Shown: piece by piece, positions 41,852 through 53,429 of the stretch
Layout: each line of letters begins with the position of its first letter
Position numbering within the stretch: position 1 is the stretch's first letter
DNA from: Begonia masoniana
Lineage: Eukaryota; Streptophyta; Magnoliopsida; Cucurbitales; Begoniaceae
Length of the DNA stretch: 64,000 nucleotides
Reading direction: 5' to 3'
Assembly: GCA_022432975.1 (NCBI GenBank)
Contig: CM039505.1
Span: forward strand, 50,179,897 to 50,243,896
The notes under the pieces: generated by a model
Told to the model about the DNA's origin: nothing
The model's input: the letters and a program-made list of their open reading frames with translations, nothing else
Databases searched by the model: none
Made by a program: the position numbers and the translations under genes

Positions 41852-43103
41852 TGAGCGAATTCGAATTCCAGTCGGGTCAAACTGAGCTCAACTCCAAAAA
41901 AAATGGAGAAAGAACACAGGAAAACATTAAGAGAGAGCGACTGATAAAGCTTCGATTTTTACAACTTGAGAAGCATCAATGGAGGATTGTAAAGATGCCC
42001 ATTGACACAGGAAAGCTGCATTTGGAGTAGTTAAGAACAAACGAAAGAGAGAGAAACACGTCAAGAACATCGAAATGTGGGAGAAATTGCTGCCGAACTG
42101 TCCAAAATTATGGACAAAACAGACGTGGGTAGGTTGGAATTAGACCAAAAATCAGCTAAACACAACAAATTTATGAGAAACATCAACAATTAAAGCTACC
42201 CAGAAGAGAAAAAAGACCTCAAACCCACAAAATTAACCCAAATCTAAATCAGAAGCCTGTTTAAACCTAGAAAATTAAAGAAAACAACAACCACCCAGAA
42301 AAATGGGCCATTAAGAGGATTTACATTCCAGCAAAGCAATGGTGGGTGTCAGAGCGATTCAACACCGACGCCATTAAAGCTCACCTCATCCAACATCTAC
42401 CAAACTGGCAGAAACATCTGTGAGGCTGAGACCATAGTCAATGAAATTGCTCAAACGATGACCCATTGCAGAACCTGAGGAGCTGCACTGTTCATTATTT
42501 CAAATCTGTGGACGCCACTGGTCGCGATAGACAAGATTCGTCGACCACACTGACGATGGAATCGATGTTTTTTTGATCGAAAGTTGTAATTTTTAGTGAA
42601 TGAAAAGGGTTTAGAATCCAAAACCAGAAGTCGAACATTGTTTAAACTGATCAAACTTTGGTCGTTTAATTCCAGAAAAAAACGATTATTTTGAAGATTC
42701 TTCCAAAGCCATCTAACTGGGCACGATGGAGATCAATTGCAGACGATAGACTACAGATTTTCTGAAAGACCCAACAAAAATTGAAATTAATTGTATTTGT
42801 AACCACATTCGTCAACAGTTAAAACCTGACTTAATTTCGGACATTTAATGCTTGAGATTCATTAAATTTTATATCAGTTAGACACGTGTCTTTCTGTATG
42901 ATCAAGTAATATTAGTTAAAAAGAAGAAAATCAAGCAAATAAACGAGGTTGAAATAATTAATAAATAGTAACAAAACGTTTATATTCTTAGTCTCAATTT
43001 TAATTTCACACCTTCTCGTGACTACGACTACGACTATGACGTAACATTTAATCATTAAGAAAATAATGTTATGCTTATACTCTTATTACATGAAGCAATA
43101 AGT
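41852..43103. other. Upstream region of the F-box gene
   Basis: Contains the 5' leader and promoter of the F-box gene (minus strand). A plausible 5' UTR reaches into 41900-42100, with purine-rich stretches on the plus strand. No other gene recognised. Confidence 0.45.
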
Positions 43104-43108
43104 GAAAG

Positions 43109-43452
43109 TGTGATGACGCCAGAGGGAGTTGGGCGCAATCTCACATCGCTTAGGGGAAGATGGAAATGAAACATCTGTAAATGATACCTTCCTTATAAAG
43201 TAAGATGCGTTTTGTAGCATAATTGCACCGGATCTCATCAGAACTCTGAAGTTAAGAGTGTCCGGGCGTGAGCAGTACCAAGTTGGGTGACCATATGAAA
43301 AATCCTCGTTAAAAACAAATCCGTGAGTACGATTGCGGGACAAACCTCAAGAATCTAATCCCAAGTATAGGCAAATCTCAGAGCCGAGTATATAAAAATC
43401 TCGGATCGTTATAAAGCGGATAATATCTTACTGGAAAAGAGTAATCGTTACA
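43109..43452 (+). mobile_element. Cassandra solo LTR with 5S-like core
   Basis: Begins TGTGATGACGCCAGAGGG and ends AATCGTTACA, with an exact 5-bp duplication gaaag at 43104-43108 and 43453-43457. Its centre (about 43207-43305) matches plant 5S rRNA: GCACCGGATCTCATCAGAAC, TGAAGTTAAGAGTG, CGGGCGTGAG and TTGGGTGACC. A 5S-bearing LTR of this size is diagnostic of Cassandra TRIM retrotransposons. Only one LTR is present. The 5S core has substitutions in box A and after box C, so it is not a cellular 5S gene. Confidence 0.9.
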
Positions 43453-43457
43453 GAAAG

Positions 43458-44669
43458 ACATATTTGTTATGTGAGAATGTGAGATTATAACGTAACATTA
43501 GAGTTTTAACACAGTATTACTCTTAAATAAGTAACATGTAATTGATACATTAAAAGGTAAAATTAGAGTATATGATTTAACTAATATTGCTCATTAGAAA
43601 TGGGCAACACAGACGGAATTATGATCGCAATTCAATTCGATTCTGTTTTAAAGCAATTTTGATCAGTACTCGTTTTGAGTTTGGACTGAAGTGATGACAT
43701 TTTTATTGACAATTTTTCGAAGCTAAAATCAACCAAAAAAAATCAATTCGGCAAATCTGAATATAAATTTAGATACAAGTATGATAAAAACGATTTGACC
43801 TGTAATTTAACTCGAAGCAAACCAAATCTATATATCTTAATAAAATTCATTATTATTTATCTTTTCGAAACGAATCATATCTAAACCAATTACTAGAGAT
43901 CGATAAGTAGGATCCAATTCTTCACATTTGTGAAATCAAGATTATCTGATTCCATTTGGTTCGGTTCGAGTCTAAAATGTCCACAGAAATCAAACCTGAG
44001 TGTACATTTATGATGTTCCTCTTTTTTTTTTTTTGGCAAATGAGAAAAAATGTTATATTTTGATGAACTTATTAAATTAATCACACTATCAATACTTAAA
44101 AAATATTTTTCATAATAATATAATTTTCTAACACTCCCACAAATTGGGCTTAACCATCAAGGCCATGTGGGCCTTTCAATACATTACTTTCATCCACACT
44201 ACAAAAACATATTTGAGATATAACACGTTAAAACGTTGCGTACGTGATGTCCATTTCGAGTTCTTCCGCTCGGTAGGCTACTCGCCCTCACACCCACACC
44301 ATCCGTAGTGTCTCAAAATTTCGGGGACTTACTCAAACCGAGAATTCCATGTCAACTACTTCATCCTCGTAAAAATTTAGAAATGAAAAACAAGTAAATC
44401 GCCTGGACAAATGAAAAATCCACAATATCTACTAATATTTATGGTGTAGAAATACATAAATTTACATTATACAAGCTACTTCCTACTAGTTTTGTTTTAT
44501 ACCAACAAAGCCTAAACCAATTATTGTTATGAAGATCAGCAAAAGGAGAAACAATAAAATATGAGACATTACAACATTGGACAAAGGAGACAGCCTAGAT
44601 TGGAGATTCAATTTGGGGTGGAGAGTCAGCTTGAGATGAACTATGCAAAGAATTTCTTCCCTTTCTTCT
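43458..44669. other. Spacer downstream of the TGA gene
   Basis: AT-rich to about 44130; then a more GC-balanced stretch (44140-44340) that looks like the edge of an old retroelement, though I could not place its ends. The 3' UTR of the minus-strand TGA gene probably begins at 44669. Confidence 0.45.
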
Positions 44670-45705
44670 TCAATCCCGCGGCCTGGCCAGCCAGAGCGAA
44701 CTGAGGGCTCGGAGTCGAGAAAAGTAGTCATTTATCGCGAGAAAAGCCCGAGCAGATTGCCGAATCGTCAAAATCCTGTGCATTTGCTGGAGCGTTTGTT
44801 GGCGAAGATTATCGGCCTGCATGTCGTATGCAAACGAATCGTTATTTTCATCTCTCGATTAAAAGCTGAATGTAAGTTACTATCGATGTGGAAATACCTG
44901 GCGAAGGAAGCCTTCGAGAGTTCCTAGCTTTCCCATGGCCATCGCCATTTGGCCCATGTAATTTGCCACGTTGCCGGATGGCCCCGAAGATGCGGGGGAC
45001 CCACTGGCCAGCGTCTCGGCCAAGGACTGCTGCAATGCTTCCATTCCTTGGGAAAGAGCGTCTTCGGCCTGTTGTGACGACTGCTGGAGCTTGCAGATGT
45101 CCATCGCCTGCTGCTCCGTCAGGGGTTCCAATTGACTCGCAAGAAGCTTCACCAATTCAAGATAGCATAAGCAATAGCCAATAAAAGTATATCAATTCCC
45201 ACTAGACCCTTATTTATCCTTCCTCAGGCGATTGAAGTTCAATCTAGTTTGCTAAAAAAAAAAAATTATAAAACCGAAAAAATAAAGCATTACCTTGAGA
45301 AGCTCAGATGAGCGGAACCCACCAATCCACATGAAACACCTCTCGGCAGGGGTTTGCCACATTCCGGACAAAATGTGGAAAACGTCAGCTTTGGCCGCAA
45401 TGCCTTTCAACCTGAATATGTCGTCAAACTGTACGGTGACGTTATCGACAATAGTATGCAGTTCGGTGTCTCCCACGTGAGAATTTACCGCCGTCCTCAA
45501 CTCATTCACTTGCCTGTTATGCTCTTCTAGCCAACGAGAATATTCTACGTCGAAGGCTAATGCACCTATACACCAATGAAATTAAAAATAAAAATAAAAA
45601 ACTTTTAGCCAAAAATTCAGCTTTTTTTTTTCATGAAATTATGCTAGTAGCAAAAATAGTTATGTAATAATCAAATTTAGAATGAAGTTAGAACATGTTC
45701 AACAC

Positions 45706-45739
<34 letters not shown>

Positions 45740-48700
45740 TAAACAAGAAAACTAAACTGTAAAAGAGATACCTGCCTAAGCTAAATGTGTTTTCACAAAT
45801 AGAAACTTGTGTTTTCACAAATAGAAACTGGTATTTTTATTTCCAAAAAACTACTCCTGTGATGTATTAATGAAAAATCGATGACTTCTTAATTCTAAAT
45901 TTGATAAGCAAACACTTTTTTGACATGGTAATTAGACATGTTTTTAAAAAAACTATTTTGCTGAGAATAATTCTTAAAAACGGTTTTCCAAAACCATTAT
46001 AAAGACATTCAAAATATGGTTTAAAAATAAAACGAGTGTATGCATTAATACATGTACCCTACGTATTTTTTTGTATGAGGAGCAGATAAACAAATTTCAT
46101 ATAATTAAAAATACGAAGAGAAAACTACTCAGCCGCAAAAATAAATCAGTTGGCCTACGACTTAAGAATCGAATAAGATGGTGTCTCATTTCCCAGCAGA
46201 CCAATGGAGATGCAGTTTTTAACAATCAGAAAGCATAAATATGCGAATATTTGATTAACTTACCACCCGTAAAGAACACAACTCAATCCTATTTATGTTC
46301 AAAAACAACTTTAAAAGATTACCCGTAATTTCTTACCGTTTCCACTCATCGAATGTGATTGATCTCCTGAACTCGAAATAAATATTCCCTGAAAACCCCA
46401 AAAAAAAAAAAAAAAATTTCTTAATTTCATCGCTGGGAATTTCCAAAATGACGCTTAATTCGTATCGAAAGAGATAAAAAAGTCTCCACCTGTTGACGTG
46501 CCCGCTGCAGTTCCTGCTCCAGCTGGGTCAACTTCAGCCTGCTGCTTTCTAGCTGTTGTACATAAGCCTGAAAAGGAGGAAGAGGATGAAAGAATTAGCA
46601 TACTTATAATAAGTAATGAAAATAAATATTTAAAAAATGAGAAAAAGGTACATTTAAGTGTAAACCCCAAAACTGAAATATCATACAAAAAATTTGTTCA
46701 TTGAAGTTAACAGCTTTTCATAACAAGACCTACCTTTTTCCTTAACCTGCTTTTTCTAGCAGCTTCACGATTTTGAGCAAGTCTGCGCAATGTCTGTAAG
46801 ATATACTCTCAAAATAAACATGTTAATTGCAAGAACATGTCGATTATCTTAGTTCATATAGTATTGAATCGTTTTCACAATAGTTTACCTTTTGATCTCC
46901 CGACTTTTCTTTTGATGCGTTATTTGAATCGGATGCTCCACCCAAAATTAATTGATTTCTATCAAACTGCACAAAGTAATAATATTTAATCATTATACAA
47001 AGAGTCTTAAATGCAGATCTTTAATCTCCATTTTCTCCTCTCCGCAGAAATCCGAGAAAGTAGACAATATCCTTTTAGATTATGTTTGTTCTCAATATAA
47101 ATAAATACTAAAAAGGGAAACTCATTTTAAGATCAATTACCACTTCTAGTGAATTAAGTCTTTAATGCTCCATCTGAATTAAATGATATTGCTAAAAAAT
47201 TATAGTTAAGTAACAAAAATCTAAAAGCAAATTCCAACAAGACTTAACCCTCTGATTTTTGTCATCAGTGTCATCCGTTGAAGTATCAGTCATCGGGCTG
47301 CCATCCGCCATGTTAGACTCCCCCCAATTCTCACGTTGAGTGATGGATGTGGAAACAGGATCCGGGTGTCTGTCCTTTGGCAAGTCTAATGTCTAAGAGA
47401 TTCCACGACAGCAACAAGATTTATAGGATGAAAACAATATAACCAAACAAGAGAACGAGAGCGAGGGGGAAAACCCGTAAAAATGGTAAGCATAGAATTA
47501 CCTTGTTTAAAGAGTTAAATTGGCTATCTGTACCTAGAATTGGATTACTTGACTTCATCTGATTATAAACAGCATCTAGCATGTAATAAAACAACCATCC
47601 GTCAGGAGAAAGAAATCATCAGATGATTCTCTTGAGAAGGGTTCTTCCCATCTCTTCTCTATATCTTCATCCTATTATAGACAACATCTAGTGCATAATA
47701 AAACAACCTTATGTCGGAAGAAAAGAATGCTTAGATAATCTTCTCGAGAAGAGTTCTTTCTTTCTTTTATTTGTATTTTCTTTCTATCAATGTACATCAT
47801 TTTTTATTTAAAAAAGACAACTATAGTCAGGAGAAAGAAATGACTAGATGATTTTTCTATCCAAACTACCAACTCGTCCAGGAACCGTAACAATATAAGT
47901 GGGGCATTAGATGGAACTAGACTCCGAATAATTTTCCAAACACTTCTCTAAAATGAATGAGTAGAAATATGAAGAGCTATAATCAAGCTTCAAACCCAAA
48001 ACACAAAAGGTACAAACACGATTTTCAAAAACTAATTTAAATAAATAATTTCATGTTACCAACGAACTTAAGCTTTTAGGAAAAGCAATACATTATGCAT
48101 TTTTCCATCTTTCTCATCATCATTCCACATTTGAAACTAAAATCAACAATGAAAGAACCACTAAAATCACGTTTGTAAATGAGGAACAATGTTGAGAGTT
48201 AATTTAGTTGATTAAATTGACTTCAAAGTTATGAGTTTAACCATTTGGAATAACGTATGTGTGCATGAATAAGTGCAAAGGTAAATGCAAGAGAGAAGGT
48301 AGCATATATGACTCAATTCATTCAAGGAAAATAGCTCACATACTTCTAGAAAGTTCAACAGCATTCTCTACGTGAAATCCAAGAGATTGCTCAAGCGTTC
48401 TGAAATCTGACATACAAGACGAAGAAATAGCGTTTGCCTCTATTCCACTGAAATTTAAATGTGAAAAATGCGATAAGCACCGTAAGTATATCCTGCCTGT
48501 CATCAAGGTTACAAGCACTAAGTAAATCCAACTTTTCGTCATGTATATCATAACATGATTGACAATCATATCTCAAAACCGAAAGTGCTAACTCCATTAA
48601 AATTTTTCCCTATTTGATGGCAGGAAAATATTAGGCTCATTCCCTCGAGTGTTTTCTTCTTTCTCGAGAACGAGAGACGGGTTGTGACTCCAAATGTATA

Positions 48701-49339
48701 CGCAAGTAAACGTGGGTGTCGGCCATAAAGGCCACACAAGAGATTGAGACAGTTAATTGGCTGGCCAGCTAGTGATACACACACCTATGGAGTACACAGC
48801 TATTTTATTGAAGAACTACATTTGAGTCCAATTTAAAACACATCCAAAGGTAAGAAAAGTTCAAGTAATCAGCCAAAAGTTGCTAAATTACTTTACTTTT
48901 GCACATCGGGATATAGTTATTTTGATGAAATTTTTCTTAATTAAGATCCTGCATGATCAAACAGACAAACCTTCTATTCCACTTCACTCTTCTTCAAAAT
49001 AATTAAACTTTCGTTGACAACTACAGCCTATTAATGTCACCGGGTCAAGGATAAAACAAGAAAATTAATGAATTTGAAAACTAAAGAGTTCTAATCACAA
49101 AATCTAGCATCATATTCAACAAGTAAGAAATCCGACCGCTAAGTGAATAAAGTTAGAAACTTAACAGTACAGAAATTAAAAGAGTTCAACAACAAAACTC
49201 AAAACCAAAGCAGCAAATGAATCATACAAGAGAAGAATTACACTGGATTCGAGGTCGTTATCGGAGCAACGAATCCCGGCATTACTTTTCGGGTTTTACT
49301 AACATCCTCAACACCAAACTTCACTGTTCTACTATCCAT
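44670..49339 (-). CDS. TGA2.1: TGA-class bZIP transcription factor (TGA2.1/clade II-like)
   Basis: Eleven exons: 49242-49339, 48344-48447, 47502-47575, 47249-47392, 46889-46966, 46734-46793, 46490-46567, 46337-46388, 45294-45565, 44898-45146, 44670-44816; 451 residues. The basic region is at about 167-186 (LRRLAQNREAARKSRLRKK), the zipper at 187-212 (AYVQQLESSRLKLTQLEQEL) and the DOG1-type domain from ~235, with YSRWLEEHNRQ, GMWQTPAERCFMWIGGFR, QLEPLTEQQ and SYMGQMAMAMGKLGTLEGF-like blocks. It ends LWLARPRD. The long N-terminus (LEQSLGFHVENAVELSR) is typical of TGA2.1/HBP-1b long forms rather than short TGA2/5/6. Known role: dimers bind TGACG (as-1) sites and act with NPR1 in salicylate and detoxification responses. 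The small exon 3 needs acceptor 47576-47577 to keep the frame. Its upstream side faces the solo-LTR stack at 51550-58387. Confidence 0.95.
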
Positions 49340-51544
49340 TAGTTGTCGTCGTCATCTCAACCTCCTTAATCCCACCGAGAAAAAAAACCACCCCTCAAAC
49401 AGAATCTTCAACTAAACTTTCCCAAGAAAACAAATATTGAATCCCGGCTCGAAACTCCTAAACTTCTCCCCCAAGAATCAGCAACTTTTCAAAGTCAAAA
49501 TTCTTCGTCGCCTTCCACTACAAGTAATCAACTACTAGTTTGCAACGTTGGAGAGGAGAAACACGGGGGAAACTCAATCTCTAATAAAACACTTAACCTC
49601 CAAGAACGAAAAAAAGAGGGAAAAAAAAAACTCTGTAAGTAAAGACCAATTACACACAGTACTCTGAACAACCCAACCAAGATCAAACGCTGACCGTAGC
49701 ACGACAAATAATCTGTACTCGAAACACGAATTAACGCGAATTAATCAATACCCAGAATCAAAATTTCAAAAATAAGCCCAAATAAACCCTACCGAAAGAA
49801 ACATTAAAGAAAACCCAAAGTGATTATTGACTTTACGATCGCATGCGGGAGGGGAGATACCGGCATAAAACACCCTGAATTTTCTAAGCCTCCTAAGGCT
49901 TTTACAGCTGAGTGGCGAGCTTTTTCACTTTTTTTTTTTTTATTCGGGTAAGATCGGAAAGCAAGTAGAAGATGCGTGAAGCACAGAGACGTCCAATTTT
50001 TCCCACAAAGTTCTTTCTTTTGAAACAAAACAACAAGAAAAAGAAAAGCCTTTTTTCGTCCAATTTTCAAAGTCGCCATTTTCTTTTAACTTTTGTTTTT
50101 TTCCTCAGAAGTCAGGACATTTTCTTCGACTTTCGTCTCATTGACTGAAGGTATACATAAATGTCATAGATAAAAAAAGTTCCATCTGTTTCCATTCACA
50201 TGTCTTCACACAGTTATTTTAAATTTTCAGCTGTTTTTATTAAATACAATAACTAATTTCTGTCGTGTAATTGCATTCTCATTTTTTTCGAGTTTGTAAT
50301 AAATTAAGGAGAATTTAAACAAGAACAAGATTTTTTTTTTTTTTTGTGCAAGAACCGAATCGAAACCGAACCTAAAATCCAAGTTCAATTCTCGTTACAT
50401 TGCTAATAGGGTTGAAATAAATAATGATATTAAAGAAAATTATTAGTAAACTTTAGAAATAAAATTCAATTATTTTCAAATTATAATAAATTAAATTATC
50501 AAATCTATTCATTCATGAGATATAATTCAAACTTTTTTTCATATCTCCAAGTATCTTTAATTTCATTCCTTATTATACATGATTAACTATATTAAGTGCT
50601 ACAAAAATAGAATATAAGAATTTAATCAAAATTTTCAATTTCATTTAAACTAAAAATCACTTATTTTTTTCACATCTAATGATAATTTAGTTTGGTTCGG
50701 CTAATTTCAGTTTTGCATACGTCAAAATGAAATCAAACCAAATTTTTTTGGATTGTAAGATTTAGAACCGAATGTCGGTTTGGAGGACTTTGAAACCGAA
50801 CAATTTGGTTTTATTTTTCGATTACAAATCTGTTTTGAACACCTTTACCCATGATATGTAAACACCACAAGGATCTTAAATAATTCATTGAATGTGAAGC
50901 GAAAAAAAAAAAAAAAAAGGGCAATAAATTCTTTGATGTTCTAATATATCAAGTTAAATTTAATAATTTAATAAAATTATTTTTAAAATAAAAATAACAA
51001 AAATTTATTTTGAAATGACTATAATACCCTCAATCACAAAGGTCAAAATCGGGCTTTAAAGAAACGTTGGAAGTCGAATTACCACCTAATCCCCATTATT
51101 CTATTATGCATTGGAAATATAAATTAAAAATAATAATTACATTTTTAGTTTGAATAATTATATTAACGATATTAAAAGAATTAGGTTATTTATTATTTTA
51201 TTAGGAGAAAAAATATTCATTAATTTATTCTTTAAACATGAAATCCTTTATGTATTTTGTTTGGGCCTGACACATGGGCCTTCCAGAATTTGGCCTAAAT
51301 ATTAAGCCCATTTTCACTAAATTTTTGTAAGCATTGTATGCTCTGGTTTCGGCTTTGGTTGGACCACAAACAAGGACAAAGTAGCCTCCTCAATTGCTTT
51401 GTTTGGCCAAACATTATCATTTAAATCGAGTAATGCTAAATTTATCATCTAATTTTATGTTCTATTTTTATCTTCTGATGTTACACACATTAATTGATGT
51501 AATTACTATCTTACTTTGACTTTTTATAACTTATCTTCATTCAT
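49340..51544. other. TGA gene 5' region and AT-rich spacer
   Basis: 49340 to about 50100 is likely 5' UTR and promoter of the TGA gene, possibly with a leader intron. 50200-51540 is AT-rich, with a partial MITE at about 51426-51545 that was interrupted by the Cassandra insertion at 51549/51550. Confidence 0.5.
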
Positions 51545-52121
51545 TCTTATTGTAACAAATCATTTCCTCCTAGTAAAATATTGTCCGTTTTGGGTGAACT
51601 TCGGTTCTCACGGATTCATTTTTTTCAATGAAGACTTCCAAGTTGTGACGGCCCGAGACCGGAACCCAATCGGAGTCCGGGATCGGAGCCATCACTCCGG
51701 GACAGTAGACGGAAAACGGTGACTAATTTTTTTTTGACATTTAAAACATCACACACAGGAAGAAAACCCTTACGAGAACTGAAGGCTGGAAAACAGGAAC
51801 AGAAGGCAGAAACCTATTGAAATCAGATTGCAGGATGCATGGCAGAAAGAATTCAGAATACAGAATCTCAGATAAAGAGAAGCGGAAACTAATTCAGAGC
51901 TGAGGTTTCATAAGTAAATAACATAAGGGGCTGGGAAGAACAGAAAACAGAGACAGACGATGACAATAAGTCAGCAGAATAAAACAGGAAAATGGGCGGA
52001 AGTGCTGGGGCGAATAACTGACGGAAGACTTAGTTTAAAGGAGCAGCGGTGAATTCAGATACGACAAAAATGAACAGGGTTCAGCGGAAGAGGCTGAGTA
52101 AAACTGCTCGGAAGAGGTGGT

Positions 52122-52366
52122 GACGTCAGCCGGAAGATGCAGTTTTAAACTGAATCGGAGGAGTAATCAGTGGATGACGTCATTGGAAGAGGTAATGACG
52201 TCATCAGAAGAGGTAATGACAACAGACGAAGCCGGGTGAGATGATGACGTCAGCCGGAAGATGGATGACGTCACCGGTGGATGTAGGCAAAAACTGTAAA
52301 TAGACTGGGCGGAAGATGTCGAATAAGACAAAATAGATGACGTCAGTCAGAGGATGGGTGACGTCA
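52122..52366. promoter_or_regulatory. Seven TGACGTCA palindromes within solo LTR C
   Basis: Perfect TGACGTCA at 52122-52129, 52176-52183, 52197-52204, 52246-52253, 52266-52273, 52338-52345 and 52359-52366, usually followed by gcCGGAAGA-type sequence. This is the palindromic TGACG core bound by TGA and other bZIP factors. The spacing suggests local tandem duplication of a ~20-bp unit within the LTR. Activity is inference. Confidence 0.85.
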
Positions 52367-53429
52367 ACCGGAAGATACAGACAGAACTGGGAATAAACTG
52401 GGCGGAAGACTTAAGCTTGCGGTGGACTCAGATACGACAAAAGATGCACAGTGATCACCAGTGGATATAGTTTTAAAAACAGCAGTGAACATGACCGGAA
52501 GATACAGTTTAAAAGGGGCAGGAATTTAGCAACTTTTGACAGGAAGACATACCAACAGAAAATCTCACAAAAGAGGGCAAACCTTCAAAACCCGATTCAA
52601 AAACAAAGTTTTTGAAACACACTTTGCGGATGACAGATTTCAACTGACAGATTTAGGAAAATCAGACTACATGGATAACTCTAAAATTCGAGATCATCCA
52701 TGCAATTCTTAAAACAGAAGAATATTCTAAGACATTTCAGAACATTCAGAGCATGAGTTCAACTGTCAAATACAGCAGTTTTAAAACTTTGACTCAGAAA
52801 CTATACAGTATTTCAAAATCTGAAGATCGATAAGACATACTTTAAAATCGACAGATTCAAGGAAATAAATTACATGGATAGTTCCAAAACCAGAATTCAT
52901 CCATGCATGAATTAGTAGAAACATTCCAAACAAATTTCAGAATACTTTAGAATATAAACTTAACTGTCAAATACAGTGGTTTCTAAAACTGAAACATCAG
53001 AACTTGTACATTGTTTCAAAATCTGAGGGACAGTACAGGACTTAACATATAATTATAGAATTTACCAAAAGATGAGTTTTCTACAGAGTTTTTAACACAA
53101 AAATCAGGATTTCAGAAAAACTTTACAGAAACCTCTGAACAGAAATCATGTCTGGCTGCAGCAACCAAACCCCCATGAGCTCGAGCCACCAGCCACCTAG
53201 TCATCAGATTGAGGCTCAAAGTCCTCATTTTCAGGTTCAGTACCTACATCAGAGAGTTCACCTATGAGTCTAAAACTCAGTAAGGACATAATCAGAATGC
53301 AGTGATGCAAAATGGTATTCATGCAGTTTTTTTTCAGAAATACGGTGACAGTACAGAGTATTAAGTTACAGTGGCAGTAGAATTAAGTGGAGCTTATAGG
53401 GGAACTGGCAAACAGTGGGGGAGGGGGAG

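Noticed and set aside
43207..43310. Possible cellular 5S rRNA gene
   Set aside because: Box A and the 3' part are degenerate, and the sequence is centred in a TG...CA element with a 5-bp target duplication, so it is a Cassandra LTR.
49804..50079. 91-codon minus frame upstream of the TGA gene
   Set aside because: No homology seen; it probably lies in the 5' UTR or promoter of the TGA gene.
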